From Desulforamulus aeronauticus DSM 10349 (GTDB lineage Bacteria > Bacillota > Desulfotomaculia > Desulfotomaculales > Desulfotomaculaceae): a stretch of 32,963 nucleotides of DNA. The stretch lies in the NCBI RefSeq assembly GCF_900142375.1, contig NZ_FRAR01000032.1, positions 1-32,963 on the forward strand, given 5' to 3'. The position numbers and the translations under genes are program-made. Under the pieces are notes generated by a model. The model had not been told where the DNA came from. It made no database searches and was given only the letters and a program-made list of their open reading frames with translations. Of the stretch, positions 7,813 through 16,063 are shown piece by piece. Each line of letters begins with the position of its first letter. The stretch's first letter is position 1.

Positions 7813-8646
7813 TTGGGAAAAAAAATTACATTTTCTGAAGGAGCAGAACTATTAAGGGTGCCAATAAGTATCATTAGTAAATGGTTTAGCCAGGGGCTGT
7901 TTAAAGACGTCGAGTTAGACAGAAAGGGACCTGGTGGTCCAACATATCTACTGAAGTTAGAAGAGTTATTGGCCATTAGGGACTCCCTGGAAGCTGAAAA
8001 AAAAGGAATTGAATTAGCCAACCAAGAAATTGCCGCTAGCCAGGAGAAAAAGGAAAAGATCGGGGAAACTCAGCCTAAAAAGAGATTGAGTTTAGTGAAA
8101 TCCGATATGAGAACCAAAGTCAAGGATTCTTTAGATCCTAATCCCGGCAAAGACATTGTCTTACGAATCCAAGAGGATACCGCAGCGGGGTTGGCCAACA
8201 CATTAATACAGTACTTAAATAACTTTGAGCAAAAGTTTCTGCAGCATATGGAAGAACAGGCGGACCGCAATGCCCTAAAATACAATACAATGGCTATTGA
8301 ACATTTGGAAACGCTCAAGAACATGTCTACCAAAATGGAAAAGGTGGTAGACGCGTTGGTGGTTATGCCGCAAAAAGTAACGGACGATACGGTGAAGATA
8401 GTTTCCGAAATTAAAGAGATGCTTCCCGATATGAATAAGCTATCGGATCTAAACAAGGGTACTGATGATAAGTTAGAAGCAGTAAATAAAAAATTAGAGA
8501 GGCTAACTGAGGAAATTAAGGATACCAAGTGGGCTGTGGTGAAAATGGCTCGGGATAATACAAAGGTTAGTAAAAAAATGAAAAACAAAGGCAAATTGGG
8601 GTTTGGTTTTAGCAGCATTGGGAAAATTTTGGGAATTGGCAAATAA
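7813..8646 (+). CDS. HTH plus coiled-coil protein of unknown function
   Basis: A 277-residue protein I do not recognise. Residues 1-60 look like a MerR/excisionase-type winged helix (ITFSEGAELLRVPISIISKW, then GGPTYLLKLEELLAI). A charged linker (60-105) follows, and then long heptad-rich helices (about 125-250) with a Gln/Glu/Lys-rich coiled coil. The end is basic and glycine-rich (KKMKNKGKLGFGFSSIGKI). The start is TTG at 7813 with AAGGGGTG 7 nt upstream. It is monocistronic. The build suggests a DNA-binding protein that oligomerises through its coiled coil, as in chromosome- or plasmid-organising proteins, but that is inference only. Confidence 0.75.
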   Translation: MGKKITFSEGAELLRVPISIISKWFSQGLFKDVELDRKGPGGPTYLLKLEELLAIRDSLEAEKKGIELANQEIAASQEKKEKIGETQPKKRLSLVKSDMRTKVKDSLDPNPGKDIVLRIQEDTAAGLANTLIQYLNNFEQKFLQHMEEQADRNALKYNTMAIEHLETLKNMSTKMEKVVDALVVMPQKVTDDTVKIVSEIKEMLPDMNKLSDLNKGTDDKLEAVNKKLERLTEEIKDTKWAVVKMARDNTKVSKKMKNKGKLGFGFSSIGKILGIGK

Positions 8647-8661
8647 GGTAAGTGAGCGAGA

Positions 8662-8685
8662 GGTCTGGCTAAAGCCAGGCCTTTT
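8662..8685 (+). terminator. terminator of the HTH/coiled-coil gene
   Basis: GGTCTGGCT / AGCCAGGCC with loop AA is followed by TTTT, 16 nt after the stop codon. Confidence 0.8.
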
Positions 8686-8834
8686 GGTAATTTGTGCTTG
8701 CTTTGACCTAGAGATGATGGATTATAAGGGGCTCTAAAGATTTGCTAAAGGAAATCTTTTCTACCAAGTTATTTTCAGACAATTAAGATCATATTGAATT
8801 AATTAAATGATTAAAAATTTGTACGCAGTGTATG

Positions 8835-8973
8835 TTGTCAAGTGACAAATGTCCATTAAAATCTTGTCTGCGGCTGGTGTAATTGTAGGTACAATGGCAA
8901 GAATCACAAAAAACTGTCCATATGGACAAATTTTTAATTGCTAATTGACGTAAAAGAATATAGTATACAGTAT
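8835..8973 (+). promoter_or_regulatory. liv operon control region with three dyads
   Basis: Between the previous terminator and livK lie three dyads: TTGTCA-AG-TGACAA (8835-8848), TTGTA-GG-TACAA (8884-8895) and the perfect 14-bp palindrome TGTCCATATGGACA (8915-8928). A possible -35 box TTGACG (8945-8950) follows the last one, with TATA-like sequence at 8958-8975. The dyads are candidate operators; the regulator is not identifiable. A weak hairpin AAAGATTT/AAATCTTT sits at 8736-8759. Confidence 0.45.
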
Positions 8974-9053
8974 AGAGATGTATATCCACCGAGAGAAGAC
9001 AGATGGAAGGGTATGAATCTCATATATATTTAGGGGAGGTTAACGGAGGAACC

Positions 9054-10229
9054 ATGTTTAAGAAAAAGTATGTTACGGTAATTACCCTACTGCTGGTTGC
9101 CGCATTTGCACTGGCAGGCTGCGGAGGTGGCGGCGGAGAGAAGAAAGATGCCGCTCAAGATGCTGCTTCCGATGTAATCAAGATTGGCGTATATGAGCCC
9201 CTGACCGGTACCAATGCAGCTGGTGGAGAAATGACCGTTGAAGGTATTAAACTAGCTAACCAGTTGTTCCCTGAGGTGTTAGGTAAAAAGGTAGAGTTAG
9301 TAATTGTTGACAACAAGAGCGAAAAGCAAGAAGCTGCTAACGCTGTTGAGAGACTGGTCAGCAAGGACAAAGTAAATGTAATTATTGGTAGCTATGGCAG
9401 TTCCTTATCCATGGCCGGTGGCCCCATTGCCAAAGATGCTGGGATTCCTGTCATTGGTTGTTCCCCCACGAACCCTGCTGTTACCCTGGGTAACGACTAT
9501 TACTTCCGCGTTTGCTTTATTGACCCCTTCCAAGGTACTGTTATGGCAAACTACGCTTTTGATAAATTAGGTGCTAAGAAAGCCGCTATTATTCAAGACG
9601 TACAGCAAGATTATTCCGTTGGCCTGAACAACTACTTTGAAAAGTCCTTTAAGAAATTAGCCGGTGAAGATGCCATTGTAGCAAAAGTTAACTACAATAC
9701 CGGTGACAAAGACTTTTCTTCTCAGTTAACCGCTATCAAAGATAAGAAACCCGATGTTATTTTTGCCCCCGGTAACTTTACCGAATCCGGCATCCTGGTA
9801 GAAAAGGCCCGTGAACTGGGCATTACCTGCCCCATTCTGGGTGGCGATACTTGGGAATCTGAAGAATTCCTCAATCGCGTTAAGAACACTAAAGATGTTT
9901 ATTTCAGCACCCACTTTGATTCCACTCAGCCGGTAACCGAAATGTCCAAGAAGTTCAAAGAAGAGTATGAAAAGGCTTACGCTGGCAAGCAAGTTAACGC
10001 CTTTGGCGCCCTTGGTTTTGATTCTTACATCTTAGCCCTGGATGCTATGAAGAAGGCTAACTCTGCTGATCCTAAGGCTATCCGTGACGCTCTGGCAGGT
10101 ACTAAGGACTTTGAGGGTGCCACTGGTCTGATCACTCTGGATACCAACGGTGATGCCACCAAGACGGCTATCATTAAAAAGGTAGCAGATGGTAATTTCG
10201 TCTACGAAGGTAAGGTTGATCCTAAATAA
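9054..10229 (+). CDS. livK: branched-chain amino acid ABC transporter, substrate-binding lipoprotein
   Basis: A 391-residue periplasmic-binding-fold lipoprotein of the leucine/isoleucine/valine-binding family. It captures the substrate outside the membrane and delivers it to LivHM. The signal peptide has a lipobox LAGC with the lipidated Cys at 23, followed by a Gly-rich linker. The Peripla_BP_6 domain starts at VIKIGVYEPLTGTNAAGG. The ATG at 9054 is chosen because GGAGGA lies 3 nt upstream and the lipoprotein signal begins there; the upstream in-frame ATG at 9003 would add 17 residues before it. First gene of livKHMGF. True specificity could be leucine, urea or another amide. Confidence 0.94.
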   Translation: MFKKKYVTVITLLLVAAFALAGCGGGGGEKKDAAQDAASDVIKIGVYEPLTGTNAAGGEMTVEGIKLANQLFPEVLGKKVELVIVDNKSEKQEAANAVERLVSKDKVNVIIGSYGSSLSMAGGPIAKDAGIPVIGCSPTNPAVTLGNDYYFRVCFIDPFQGTVMANYAFDKLGAKKAAIIQDVQQDYSVGLNNYFEKSFKKLAGEDAIVAKVNYNTGDKDFSSQLTAIKDKKPDVIFAPGNFTESGILVEKARELGITCPILGGDTWESEEFLNRVKNTKDVYFSTHFDSTQPVTEMSKKFKEEYEKAYAGKQVNAFGALGFDSYILALDAMKKANSADPKAIRDALAGTKDFEGATGLITLDTNGDATKTAIIKKVADGNFVYEGKVDPK

Positions 10230-10248
10230 GTAGGTAAGATTAGTTACC

Positions 10249-10278
10249 GACTCCCCTCCTGCCCACAGGGGGGGAGTC
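10249..10278 (+). other. intercistronic stem-loop between livK and livH
   Basis: GACTCCCCTCC / GGGGGGAGTC forms a strong hairpin without a following T tract. Such hairpins after binding-protein genes usually stabilise the upstream message or limit read-through, giving more binding protein than permease. That role is inferred. Confidence 0.6.
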
Positions 10279-10348
10279 CGCAATTATAGCCAATCAATTG
10301 GAACTTGTACCCAAAGAACTAGGCAAGTGTCTTGGAAGGGGTTATAAC

Positions 10349-11236
10349 ATGGAATTATATCTACAAACTTTAGCAAACGGCATTTCTTTGGGCAGTCTAT
10401 ATGCACTCATTGCCATTGGGTATACCATGGTTTATGGTATCTTACGGTTAATCAACTTTGCACACGCCGATCTTTTAATGGTGGCAGGCTATATTGCTTT
10501 TTATGGCATCATGGTTTTTGCCCTGCCTTGGTGGTTTTCCTTCCTGATTGCCATCGCCCTAACCGCTCTCTTAGGAGTTAGTATTGAAAAGATTGCTTAC
10601 CGCCCTTTGCGAAATGCGCCAAGAATTTCTGTTTTAATTTCAGCCATTGGTGTTTCTTTTTTACTTGAAAATCTAGGTATTGTGGCCATTGGTGCCCGTC
10701 CCAAATCTTTTCCTCGTCCGGAAGAACTGGTTTGGAATATTAAGCTGGGTGATATCTCCTTCTTATCCTTAACCGTTATTATTCCTATCGTCACTCTCCT
10801 TCTTTTAGTGGCAGTTACCTATATGGTTAATAAAACAAAGACAGGTACAGCCATGCGTGCTGTGTCAAGGGACTTTGAAACGGCTTCGCTAATGGCTGTT
10901 GATGTGAATAAAGTAGTGAGCACCACCTTTTTGGTTGGTTCCAGTCTAGCTGCTGTGGGCGGCATATTATATAGTTTACAGTACCCCCAGATCGATCCCT
11001 TAATGGGTGTATTTCCCGGCTTAAAATGCTTTATTGCAGCGGTTATGGGGGGAATCGGCAGTATCCCAGGAGCGATGTTGGGTGGCTTTATCCTTGGCAT
11101 GGGCGAAGTTTTCTTGGTGGCCTTTATGCCCGAGCTTTCCGGGTACCGGGATGCCTTTGCCTTTGTTATTCTAATTTTCATCTTACTATTTAAACCCACC
11201 GGTATTCTGGGTGAAAATGTTGTAGAGAAGGTGTAG
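10349..11236 (+). CDS. livH: branched-chain amino acid ABC transporter, permease LivH
   Basis: A 295-residue LivH-type permease with about eight membrane segments. It starts MELYLQTLANGISLGSLYAL, and carries the family-typical GYTMVYGILRLINFAHADLLM and the later loop AVSRDFETASLMAVDVNKV that contacts the ATPases. The ATG at 10349 is chosen because GGAAGGGG lies 7 nt upstream; an upstream in-frame ATG at 10298 overlaps the stem-loop region and would add 17 polar residues. It ends 2 nt before livM. Confidence 0.94.
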   Translation: MELYLQTLANGISLGSLYALIAIGYTMVYGILRLINFAHADLLMVAGYIAFYGIMVFALPWWFSFLIAIALTALLGVSIEKIAYRPLRNAPRISVLISAIGVSFLLENLGIVAIGARPKSFPRPEELVWNIKLGDISFLSLTVIIPIVTLLLLVAVTYMVNKTKTGTAMRAVSRDFETASLMAVDVNKVVSTTFLVGSSLAAVGGILYSLQYPQIDPLMGVFPGLKCFIAAVMGGIGSIPGAMLGGFILGMGEVFLVAFMPELSGYRDAFAFVILIFILLFKPTGILGENVVEKV

Positions 11237-11238
11237 CC

Positions 11239-12300
11239 ATGGACAGTAGACAAAATATAAAAAGACTTTTAACCCTCGGATTAATACTTCTCAGCTGTCT
11301 CGTACTCTTTTTTGCCCAAGGTTTTTTATCCAGCTTTAATATCCGTATCCTAAACTTAGCTGCAATTTTTGTTATTCTGGGAGCCAGTATGAACCTGGTA
11401 CTGGGCTTTACGGGCATGTTTTCCCTGGGACATGCCGGATTTATGTGTGTAGGTGCCTATGTTTCCGCTATTTTAACCATGTCTCCGGCCAGTAAAGAAC
11501 TGATTTATTACATGGAGCCGATTATCCCACCCTTAGCCAATGTTCATTGGCCTGTATTTCCAGCCATCGTTATGGCAGGTGTAGTTGCTGCTTTCTTTGG
11601 CTTTTTAATTGGTTTCCCGGCCCTGCGCCTAAGAGATGATTATTTAGCCATTGCGACCCTGGGTTTTGGTGAAATCATTCGGATCATTGTTACCAATACC
11701 ATTACGATTACCAACGGTTCCCTGGGCCTCAAAGATATTCCATCTATTAAGAGTCTTTGGATTTACTGGGGCTTTGCCATTGCCACTATTTGGATCTTAA
11801 AACAACTTATCAATAGTAGTTGGGGCTATGCCTTTAAAGCCATTCGGGATAATGAAATTGCCGCCGAAGCGATGGGCATTGATGTCTTTAAACATAAGCT
11901 ACTGTCCTTTACCGTGGGAGCTTTTTTTGCCGGTCTGGCAGGAGCGCTCATGGGCCACTTAATTACCTCGGTGGACCCCACCATGTTTAGATTCCTCTTT
12001 ACCTTCCAAATCCTGCTCATTATTGTGCTAGGTGGTTTAGGTAGCCTAACCGGCTCGGTTATTGCCGGGGTTGTGGTAACGGTGTCGATGGAGTTCTTAC
12101 GCTTTGTAGAACAACCGATCAATCTATTTGGTCTGATCATTCCCGGTATCCCCGGCATGCGGATGGTTATTTTCTCTCTGTTATTGCTGATGGTTATCCT
12201 GTTCTACCGGCAAGGACTGATGGGGACACGGGAGTTTAACTGGGATTGGATACTCGATAAGTTAGGGGTAGCTCGCCGCAAGGAAAGGGGTGTGGCTTAG
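11239..12300 (+). CDS. livM: branched-chain amino acid ABC transporter, permease LivM
   Basis: A 353-residue LivM-type permease, partner of LivH in the membrane channel. It has about nine to ten hydrophobic segments and the family motifs GFTGMFSLGHAGFMCVGAY and DNEIAAEAMGIDVFKHKLLSF (ATPase-contact loop). AGAAGGTG precedes the ATG, and the gene abuts livG with no gap. Confidence 0.94.
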   Translation: MDSRQNIKRLLTLGLILLSCLVLFFAQGFLSSFNIRILNLAAIFVILGASMNLVLGFTGMFSLGHAGFMCVGAYVSAILTMSPASKELIYYMEPIIPPLANVHWPVFPAIVMAGVVAAFFGFLIGFPALRLRDDYLAIATLGFGEIIRIIVTNTITITNGSLGLKDIPSIKSLWIYWGFAIATIWILKQLINSSWGYAFKAIRDNEIAAEAMGIDVFKHKLLSFTVGAFFAGLAGALMGHLITSVDPTMFRFLFTFQILLIIVLGGLGSLTGSVIAGVVVTVSMEFLRFVEQPINLFGLIIPGIPGMRMVIFSLLLLMVILFYRQGLMGTREFNWDWILDKLGVARRKERGVA

Positions 12301-13080
12301 ATGGGGAATTCTCTTTTAGTGACGGACAACATTACCATGCAGTTTGGTGGTTTGCGGGCGGTGTCTGATTTGGCTTTGCAAATAGCCCCACGCCAAATTG
12401 TTGGACTAATAGGCCCTAACGGTGCCGGCAAGACAACGGCCTTTAACATGATCACCGGTGTCTATAAGCCTACCCTGGGTAAAATTAGCTTTGATGGAAA
12501 GGATATTACAGGGCTAAAACCCAACCAAATTACCGAATTAGGTATTGCCCGAACCTTTCAAAACATTCGCCTCTTTTCCAGCATGTCGGTGCTGGAAAAT
12601 GTACTGCTCAGCAAGCATGTGCGCCTTAAGGCGAATCCTTTGGAAGCTATTTTGGGGTTGCCCCGTTATTCCAAGGCCAGAAAACGTCATTATGAAGAAT
12701 GTATGGAACTCCTGGATCAAGTTCAATTGGCGGATCTAGCTGATGAAAAAGCCACCTCCCTGCCCTATGGGAAGCAGCGCCGCTTAGAAATTGCCCGGGC
12801 TTTGGCAACCCAACCTCAGGTGATTTTGTTGGATGAGCCGGCAGCGGGGATGAATCCTCAGGAGTCCCTGGAACTTATGGAGTTTATTGCAAAGATTAGA
12901 GAGCAGTTTGGCTTAACCGTTCTCATGATAGAACACCATATGGAAGTTGTTATGGGCATTTGTGAGCATATTGTGGTGCTAGATCACGGCGTAACCATTG
13001 CCCAGGGCACACCCACAGAAATTCAAAATAATCAGCAGGTCATCGAAGCATATCTTGGGGCGGTGGATGAAATTGCTTAA
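12301..13080 (+). CDS. livG: branched-chain amino acid ABC transporter, ATPase LivG
   Basis: A 259-residue ABC ATPase that powers LivHM. Walker A GPNGAGKTT near residue 38, the LivG-type signature YGKQRRLEIARAL, Walker B VILLDEPAAGMNP and the H-loop MIEHHMEVVM are all intact. The start overlaps the end of livM (TAG immediately before ATG) with GGAAAGGGGTG upstream. The first 14 nt of livF lie within its end. Confidence 0.95.
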   Translation: MGNSLLVTDNITMQFGGLRAVSDLALQIAPRQIVGLIGPNGAGKTTAFNMITGVYKPTLGKISFDGKDITGLKPNQITELGIARTFQNIRLFSSMSVLENVLLSKHVRLKANPLEAILGLPRYSKARKRHYEECMELLDQVQLADLADEKATSLPYGKQRRLEIARALATQPQVILLDEPAAGMNPQESLELMEFIAKIREQFGLTVLMIEHHMEVVMGICEHIVVLDHGVTIAQGTPTEIQNNQQVIEAYLGAVDEIA

Positions 13081-13780
13081 AATTGAAGATTTGCATGTAT
13101 ATTACGGTGGTATTCATGCCCTCAAGGGCATTACCATGGAAGTCCCGGAAAACAAAATAGTAACCTTGGTTGGTGCCAATGGGGCGGGTAAAAGTACCAC
13201 CCTGCGTGCTATCAGCAGCCTGGTACAGCCGACCCAGGGGAAGATTACCTTCCATGGGGAGGATATCACCAAAACCAAGACAGCGGACATTGTCAAAAAG
13301 GGTATCACCCTGGTACCTGAGGGAAGGCGTATTTTTGCCAACTTAACTGTATTAGAAAACATCAATATGGGTGCCTTTGCCCGTAACGATAAAGACGGGA
13401 TTAAAAAAGATATCCAAAGAATTTATGAAATGTTTCCCCGCTTAAAAGAAAGGGAGTGGCAGGCAGCCGGGACCCTTTCTGGTGGTGAGCAGCAAATGCT
13501 GGCTATCGGCAGAGCCTTAATGTCTCGTCCGGCCGTTCTGATGATGGATGAGCCATCGCTGGGGTTAGCTCCTTTATTGGTTAAAGAAGTATTTAGGATT
13601 ATCAAAGAGATTTACAGTCAGGGCATGACGATCCTGCTGATTGAACAGAATGCTACCGCAGCCCTTCAGGTGGCTGACTATGGTTATGTCTTGGAAACGG
13701 GTAACATTGTACTGCAAGGACCCGGCAAAGAACTGGCAGCCAACGATGAGGTGAAAAGAGCATATCTGGGCAAAGCCTAA
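13067..13780 (+). CDS. livF: branched-chain amino acid ABC transporter, ATPase LivF
   Basis: A 237-residue ABC ATPase, the second motor of the transporter. Walker A GANGAGKSTT, signature LSGGEQQMLAIGRAL, Walker B LMMDEPSLGLAP and LLIEQNATAAL are intact. The ATG at 13067 (MKLLKIEDLHVYYGG) is the family-typical start and overlaps livG by 14 nt, giving coupled translation; a longer frame reaching to 12998 lies inside livG and is not used. Last gene of the operon. Confidence 0.95.
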   Translation: MKLLKIEDLHVYYGGIHALKGITMEVPENKIVTLVGANGAGKSTTLRAISSLVQPTQGKITFHGEDITKTKTADIVKKGITLVPEGRRIFANLTVLENINMGAFARNDKDGIKKDIQRIYEMFPRLKEREWQAAGTLSGGEQQMLAIGRALMSRPAVLMMDEPSLGLAPLLVKEVFRIIKEIYSQGMTILLIEQNATAALQVADYGYVLETGNIVLQGPGKELAANDEVKRAYLGKA

Positions 13781-13787
13781 GAGTAAC

Positions 13788-13829
13788 AAAGCGGCTAAGA
13801 CTCCGAAAGGGATCTTTAGCCGCTTTCTT
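13788..13829 (+). terminator. terminator of the liv operon
   Basis: Arms AAAGCGGCTAA (13788-13798) and TTAGCCGCTTT (13816-13826) form a perfect 11-bp stem just after livF, followed by TTCTTGTTG. Confidence 0.85.
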
Positions 13830-13862
13830 GTTGTAGGCATTGGTTCAAGGCGAATAGCCCCA

Positions 13863-13889
13863 AAAAAAGGGGTTCCTTTCCAGGAACCC
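13863..13889 (-). terminator. minus-strand terminator with no matching gene
   Basis: Read on the minus strand, GGGTTCC-TGGAAA-GGAACCC is followed by C and seven T. This is a good intrinsic terminator facing the liv operon. No minus-strand gene is visible upstream of it; it may end an antisense or small RNA. The rest of 13890-14040 holds no gene that I can see. Confidence 0.6.
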
Positions 13890-14057
13890 AGATAGAGGAG
13901 GGTAGTTGTTGCTTTCACTAACAATATACGCTAAAAGAATCACAGGGACGTTACATAATTGTTACAAATACATTAAATATCACCAGTAATCAAGGCACAT
14001 GATCTGCTTGGCAGCGTGATAAAATAAGTCTAAGCCTATTGCAAAGGAGGGTTCCGG

Positions 14058-14195
14058 GTGACTAAAAACAAAGGTACTATTAACAGACCCGAAGCAGAGA
14101 AAATTGCCCGGCAAATAACCAAAGCATCCTCAGAGGAACGACTTTATGGTTACGACCCTGGTGATGATTATGCCCAGGGAACCCCGATGGCTTAG
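14058..14195 (+). CDS. small hypothetical protein (45 residues)
   Basis: A GTG-started reading frame of 45 residues with a strong ribosome site (AAAGGAGGG, 14044-14052) and its own terminator, both arguing that it is real. The product is polar and soluble: a basic N-terminus (MTKNKGTINRPEAEKIARQI) followed by an acidic, tyrosine-containing tail (LYGYDPGDDYAQGTPMA). I do not recognise a family, and no metal-binding or membrane motif is visible. Confidence 0.7.
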   Translation: MTKNKGTINRPEAEKIARQITKASSEERLYGYDPGDDYAQGTPMA

Positions 14196-14202
14196 GTTTT
14201 TT

Positions 14203-14232
14203 AAGCAGAGGAGCTTAATTCCTCTGCTTTGT
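14203..14232 (+). terminator. terminator of the 45-residue gene
   Basis: AAGCAGAGG (14203-14211) pairs with CCTCTGCTT (14221-14229), followed by TGTT. It directly follows the stop codon. Confidence 0.75.
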
Positions 14233-14339
14233 TATGTGAGCTGGCATAGTTTTGTAAGACATGGCAAGGGTTATTTCATAATTGGTTGGGGAAAATCGTG
14301 ATACAATGAAGTCATCCCAAATAGGGAAACTGGGGTGAG

Positions 14340-14996
14340 ATGATGAAGTTAAAACAAGAAGTGGAACTATATCTTACGGAGAATAACTATCCAGAGTTGG
14401 CTGCCAGAGTACTGCAAAATCCTGGCATGGTTAAATATTTGTTCAGGCTGTTGTATCATCCCTATGGTGCGGCTAGGTGGCAGGCTATCCAGGGCTTAGG
14501 CCAGATTAGCGAAGAGATGGTAAAGAATGACCCGGAGACTGTACGAGAGCTGCTGCGCAGGCTCCTTTGGTCGATGAATGACGAGTCGGGTTCTGCCAGT
14601 TGGAGTGCCCCGGAGGCTATTGGGGAGATCATTGCCCGCAATCCGGAGTTATTAAAGGAATACGTGTCTATTGTGGTACATGCCTCTGAGGAGGAAATAT
14701 TTCACCGGGGCATAGCCTGGGCCCTGGGGCGGGTGGGTGGTCAGCGACCCGACTTGGTACAATCCTTTATCCCGTTACTAAGGGAATTTCTAGTGCATCG
14801 TCGACCGGAGGTAAGAGGGTACGCCGCCCAAGCTCTGGGGCGCATTGGAAAAACGGCGGTGGAGGCTCTGCCAGATTTAAAAGGCCTAGACCCAGACATG
14901 ACTGAAATTGAAGTTTATGAAAAAGATCAAGTTGTCATGAAGAGCGTTTGGCAATTGGTACAGGATGCCGTTGCCAGAATTGTAGGTGAAATATAA
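14340..14996 (+). CDS. HEAT-repeat protein (DVU0298-like)
   Basis: A 218-residue all-helical protein built of HEAT/PBS-lyase-type repeats. Recurrent signatures are AARWQAIQGLGQI (about 41-53), APEAIGEIIARNPE (about 84-97), GIAWALGRVG and VRGYAAQALGRIG (about 160-172). Such proteins are scaffolds for protein contacts; related families are common in anaerobes without a proven function. GGGGTGAG precedes two adjacent ATG codons (14340 and 14343), and either could start. Monocistronic. Confidence 0.82.
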   Translation: MMKLKQEVELYLTENNYPELAARVLQNPGMVKYLFRLLYHPYGAARWQAIQGLGQISEEMVKNDPETVRELLRRLLWSMNDESGSASWSAPEAIGEIIARNPELLKEYVSIVVHASEEEIFHRGIAWALGRVGGQRPDLVQSFIPLLREFLVHRRPEVRGYAAQALGRIGKTAVEALPDLKGLDPDMTEIEVYEKDQVVMKSVWQLVQDAVARIVGEI

Positions 14997-15027
14997 ACCG
15001 GGGGAAACCTCGGTTTATATTTTTTTA
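14991..15027 (+). terminator. terminator of the HEAT-repeat gene
   Basis: ATATAAACCG (14991-15000) pairs with CGGTTTATAT (15011-15020), followed by seven T. The TAA stop lies inside the 5' arm. Confidence 0.9.
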
Positions 15028-15137
15028 AAATCACCAAGCTTAGCAAAGGGGATCTAATTTCTTTGGCAGCAGTTAAAGCAGGAATTGGTTTTCTTTTTGC
15101 AGAACAACTAATCAATGGAATGACAGGAGTGAAAGGA

Positions 15138-16046
15138 ATGCAGAGCTCTAATCAACCGAGAGTAAACCCGTACCTTGTGGTTTTATTGGGAGTAGTGGCA
15201 GTTAGTACGTCAAGTATTTTTACCAAATTAGCTGAAGCTCCGCCGTTAATTATTGCGGCTTACAGACTAGGCCTTACGGTACTGTTATTGGCCACACCCA
15301 CGTATCTTACCGGTGCCCGGGAAGTTAGGAGCATTAACAAAAGGGACCTAGCCCTAGCCTGTTTAGCAGGAATTTTTCTTGCCCTGCATTTTGCCGTTTG
15401 GATCACGTCCCTAAACTATACTTCCATTGCCAGTTCTACTGTATTAGTAGCCATGCAACCACTTTTTGTTATTAGTGGCGGTTATTTTCTGTACCGGGAA
15501 CGGGTGGGCAGGTGGGGACTGCTGGGAGCCATGCTGGCCCTGGCAGGTAGTGTCCTGATTGGCATTAACGACTTTCGCATTGGCGGGCAGGCCCTCTGGG
15601 GTGATTTACTAGCCTTTACCGGGGCCATATTTGTTGCGGCTTATGTTTTAATTGGCAGAAATCTGCGTGCCAGAATGTCTCTTTTTCCCTATACCTTTTT
15701 GGTTTACGGAGCAGCCACCGTACTGTTACTGATCATTAATGTAATTAACCGGGAAGTCTTTTACCCTTATCCAGCGGAAACCTGGCTATGGTTTTTTTGT
15801 CTGGCGGTGTTTCCCACCATTTTCGGACACACCCTTTATAATTGGGCATTAAAATATGTCAAGGCGGCAGTTGTTTCCGTTAGTACTCTGGGTGAGCCGG
15901 TGGGGGCTACCCTGCTGGCCTGTATAATCTTTTACGAGATTCCTAGTATGATGCAAATGGTTGGGGGACTCATTATCCTGGCTGGATTGTACATATTTAT
16001 TATCTCCCAGCGAAAATCAGAGCCGCTTGATCGTTCTAGTGAGTGA
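15138..16046 (+). CDS. EamA/DMT-family transporter
   Basis: A membrane protein of about 302 residues in the drug/metabolite transporter superfamily, with ten hydrophobic segments arranged as two EamA repeats. The first repeat includes the family segment FAVWITSLNYTSIASSTVLV, the second FGHTLYNWALKYVKAAVVSV. The substrate is unknown, probably a metabolite or amino acid exported. The ATG at 15138 is chosen because AGGAG lies 8 nt upstream and the hydrophobic region starts shortly after; an open frame extends upstream to 15063 without a ribosome site. Its stop overlaps the region of the next gene's ribosome site. Confidence 0.9.
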   Translation: MQSSNQPRVNPYLVVLLGVVAVSTSSIFTKLAEAPPLIIAAYRLGLTVLLLATPTYLTGAREVRSINKRDLALACLAGIFLALHFAVWITSLNYTSIASSTVLVAMQPLFVISGGYFLYRERVGRWGLLGAMLALAGSVLIGINDFRIGGQALWGDLLAFTGAIFVAAYVLIGRNLRARMSLFPYTFLVYGAATVLLLIINVINREVFYPYPAETWLWFFCLAVFPTIFGHTLYNWALKYVKAAVVSVSTLGEPVGATLLACIIFYEIPSMMQMVGGLIILAGLYIFIISQRKSEPLDRSSE

Positions 16047-16063
16047 GGGAGGTAATTAATCCT

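Noticed and set aside
8070-8642. 190-codon minus-strand frame opposite the HTH/coiled-coil gene
   Set aside because: The plus-strand gene has promoter, ribosome site and terminator; the opposite frame has none and mirrors its codon bias.
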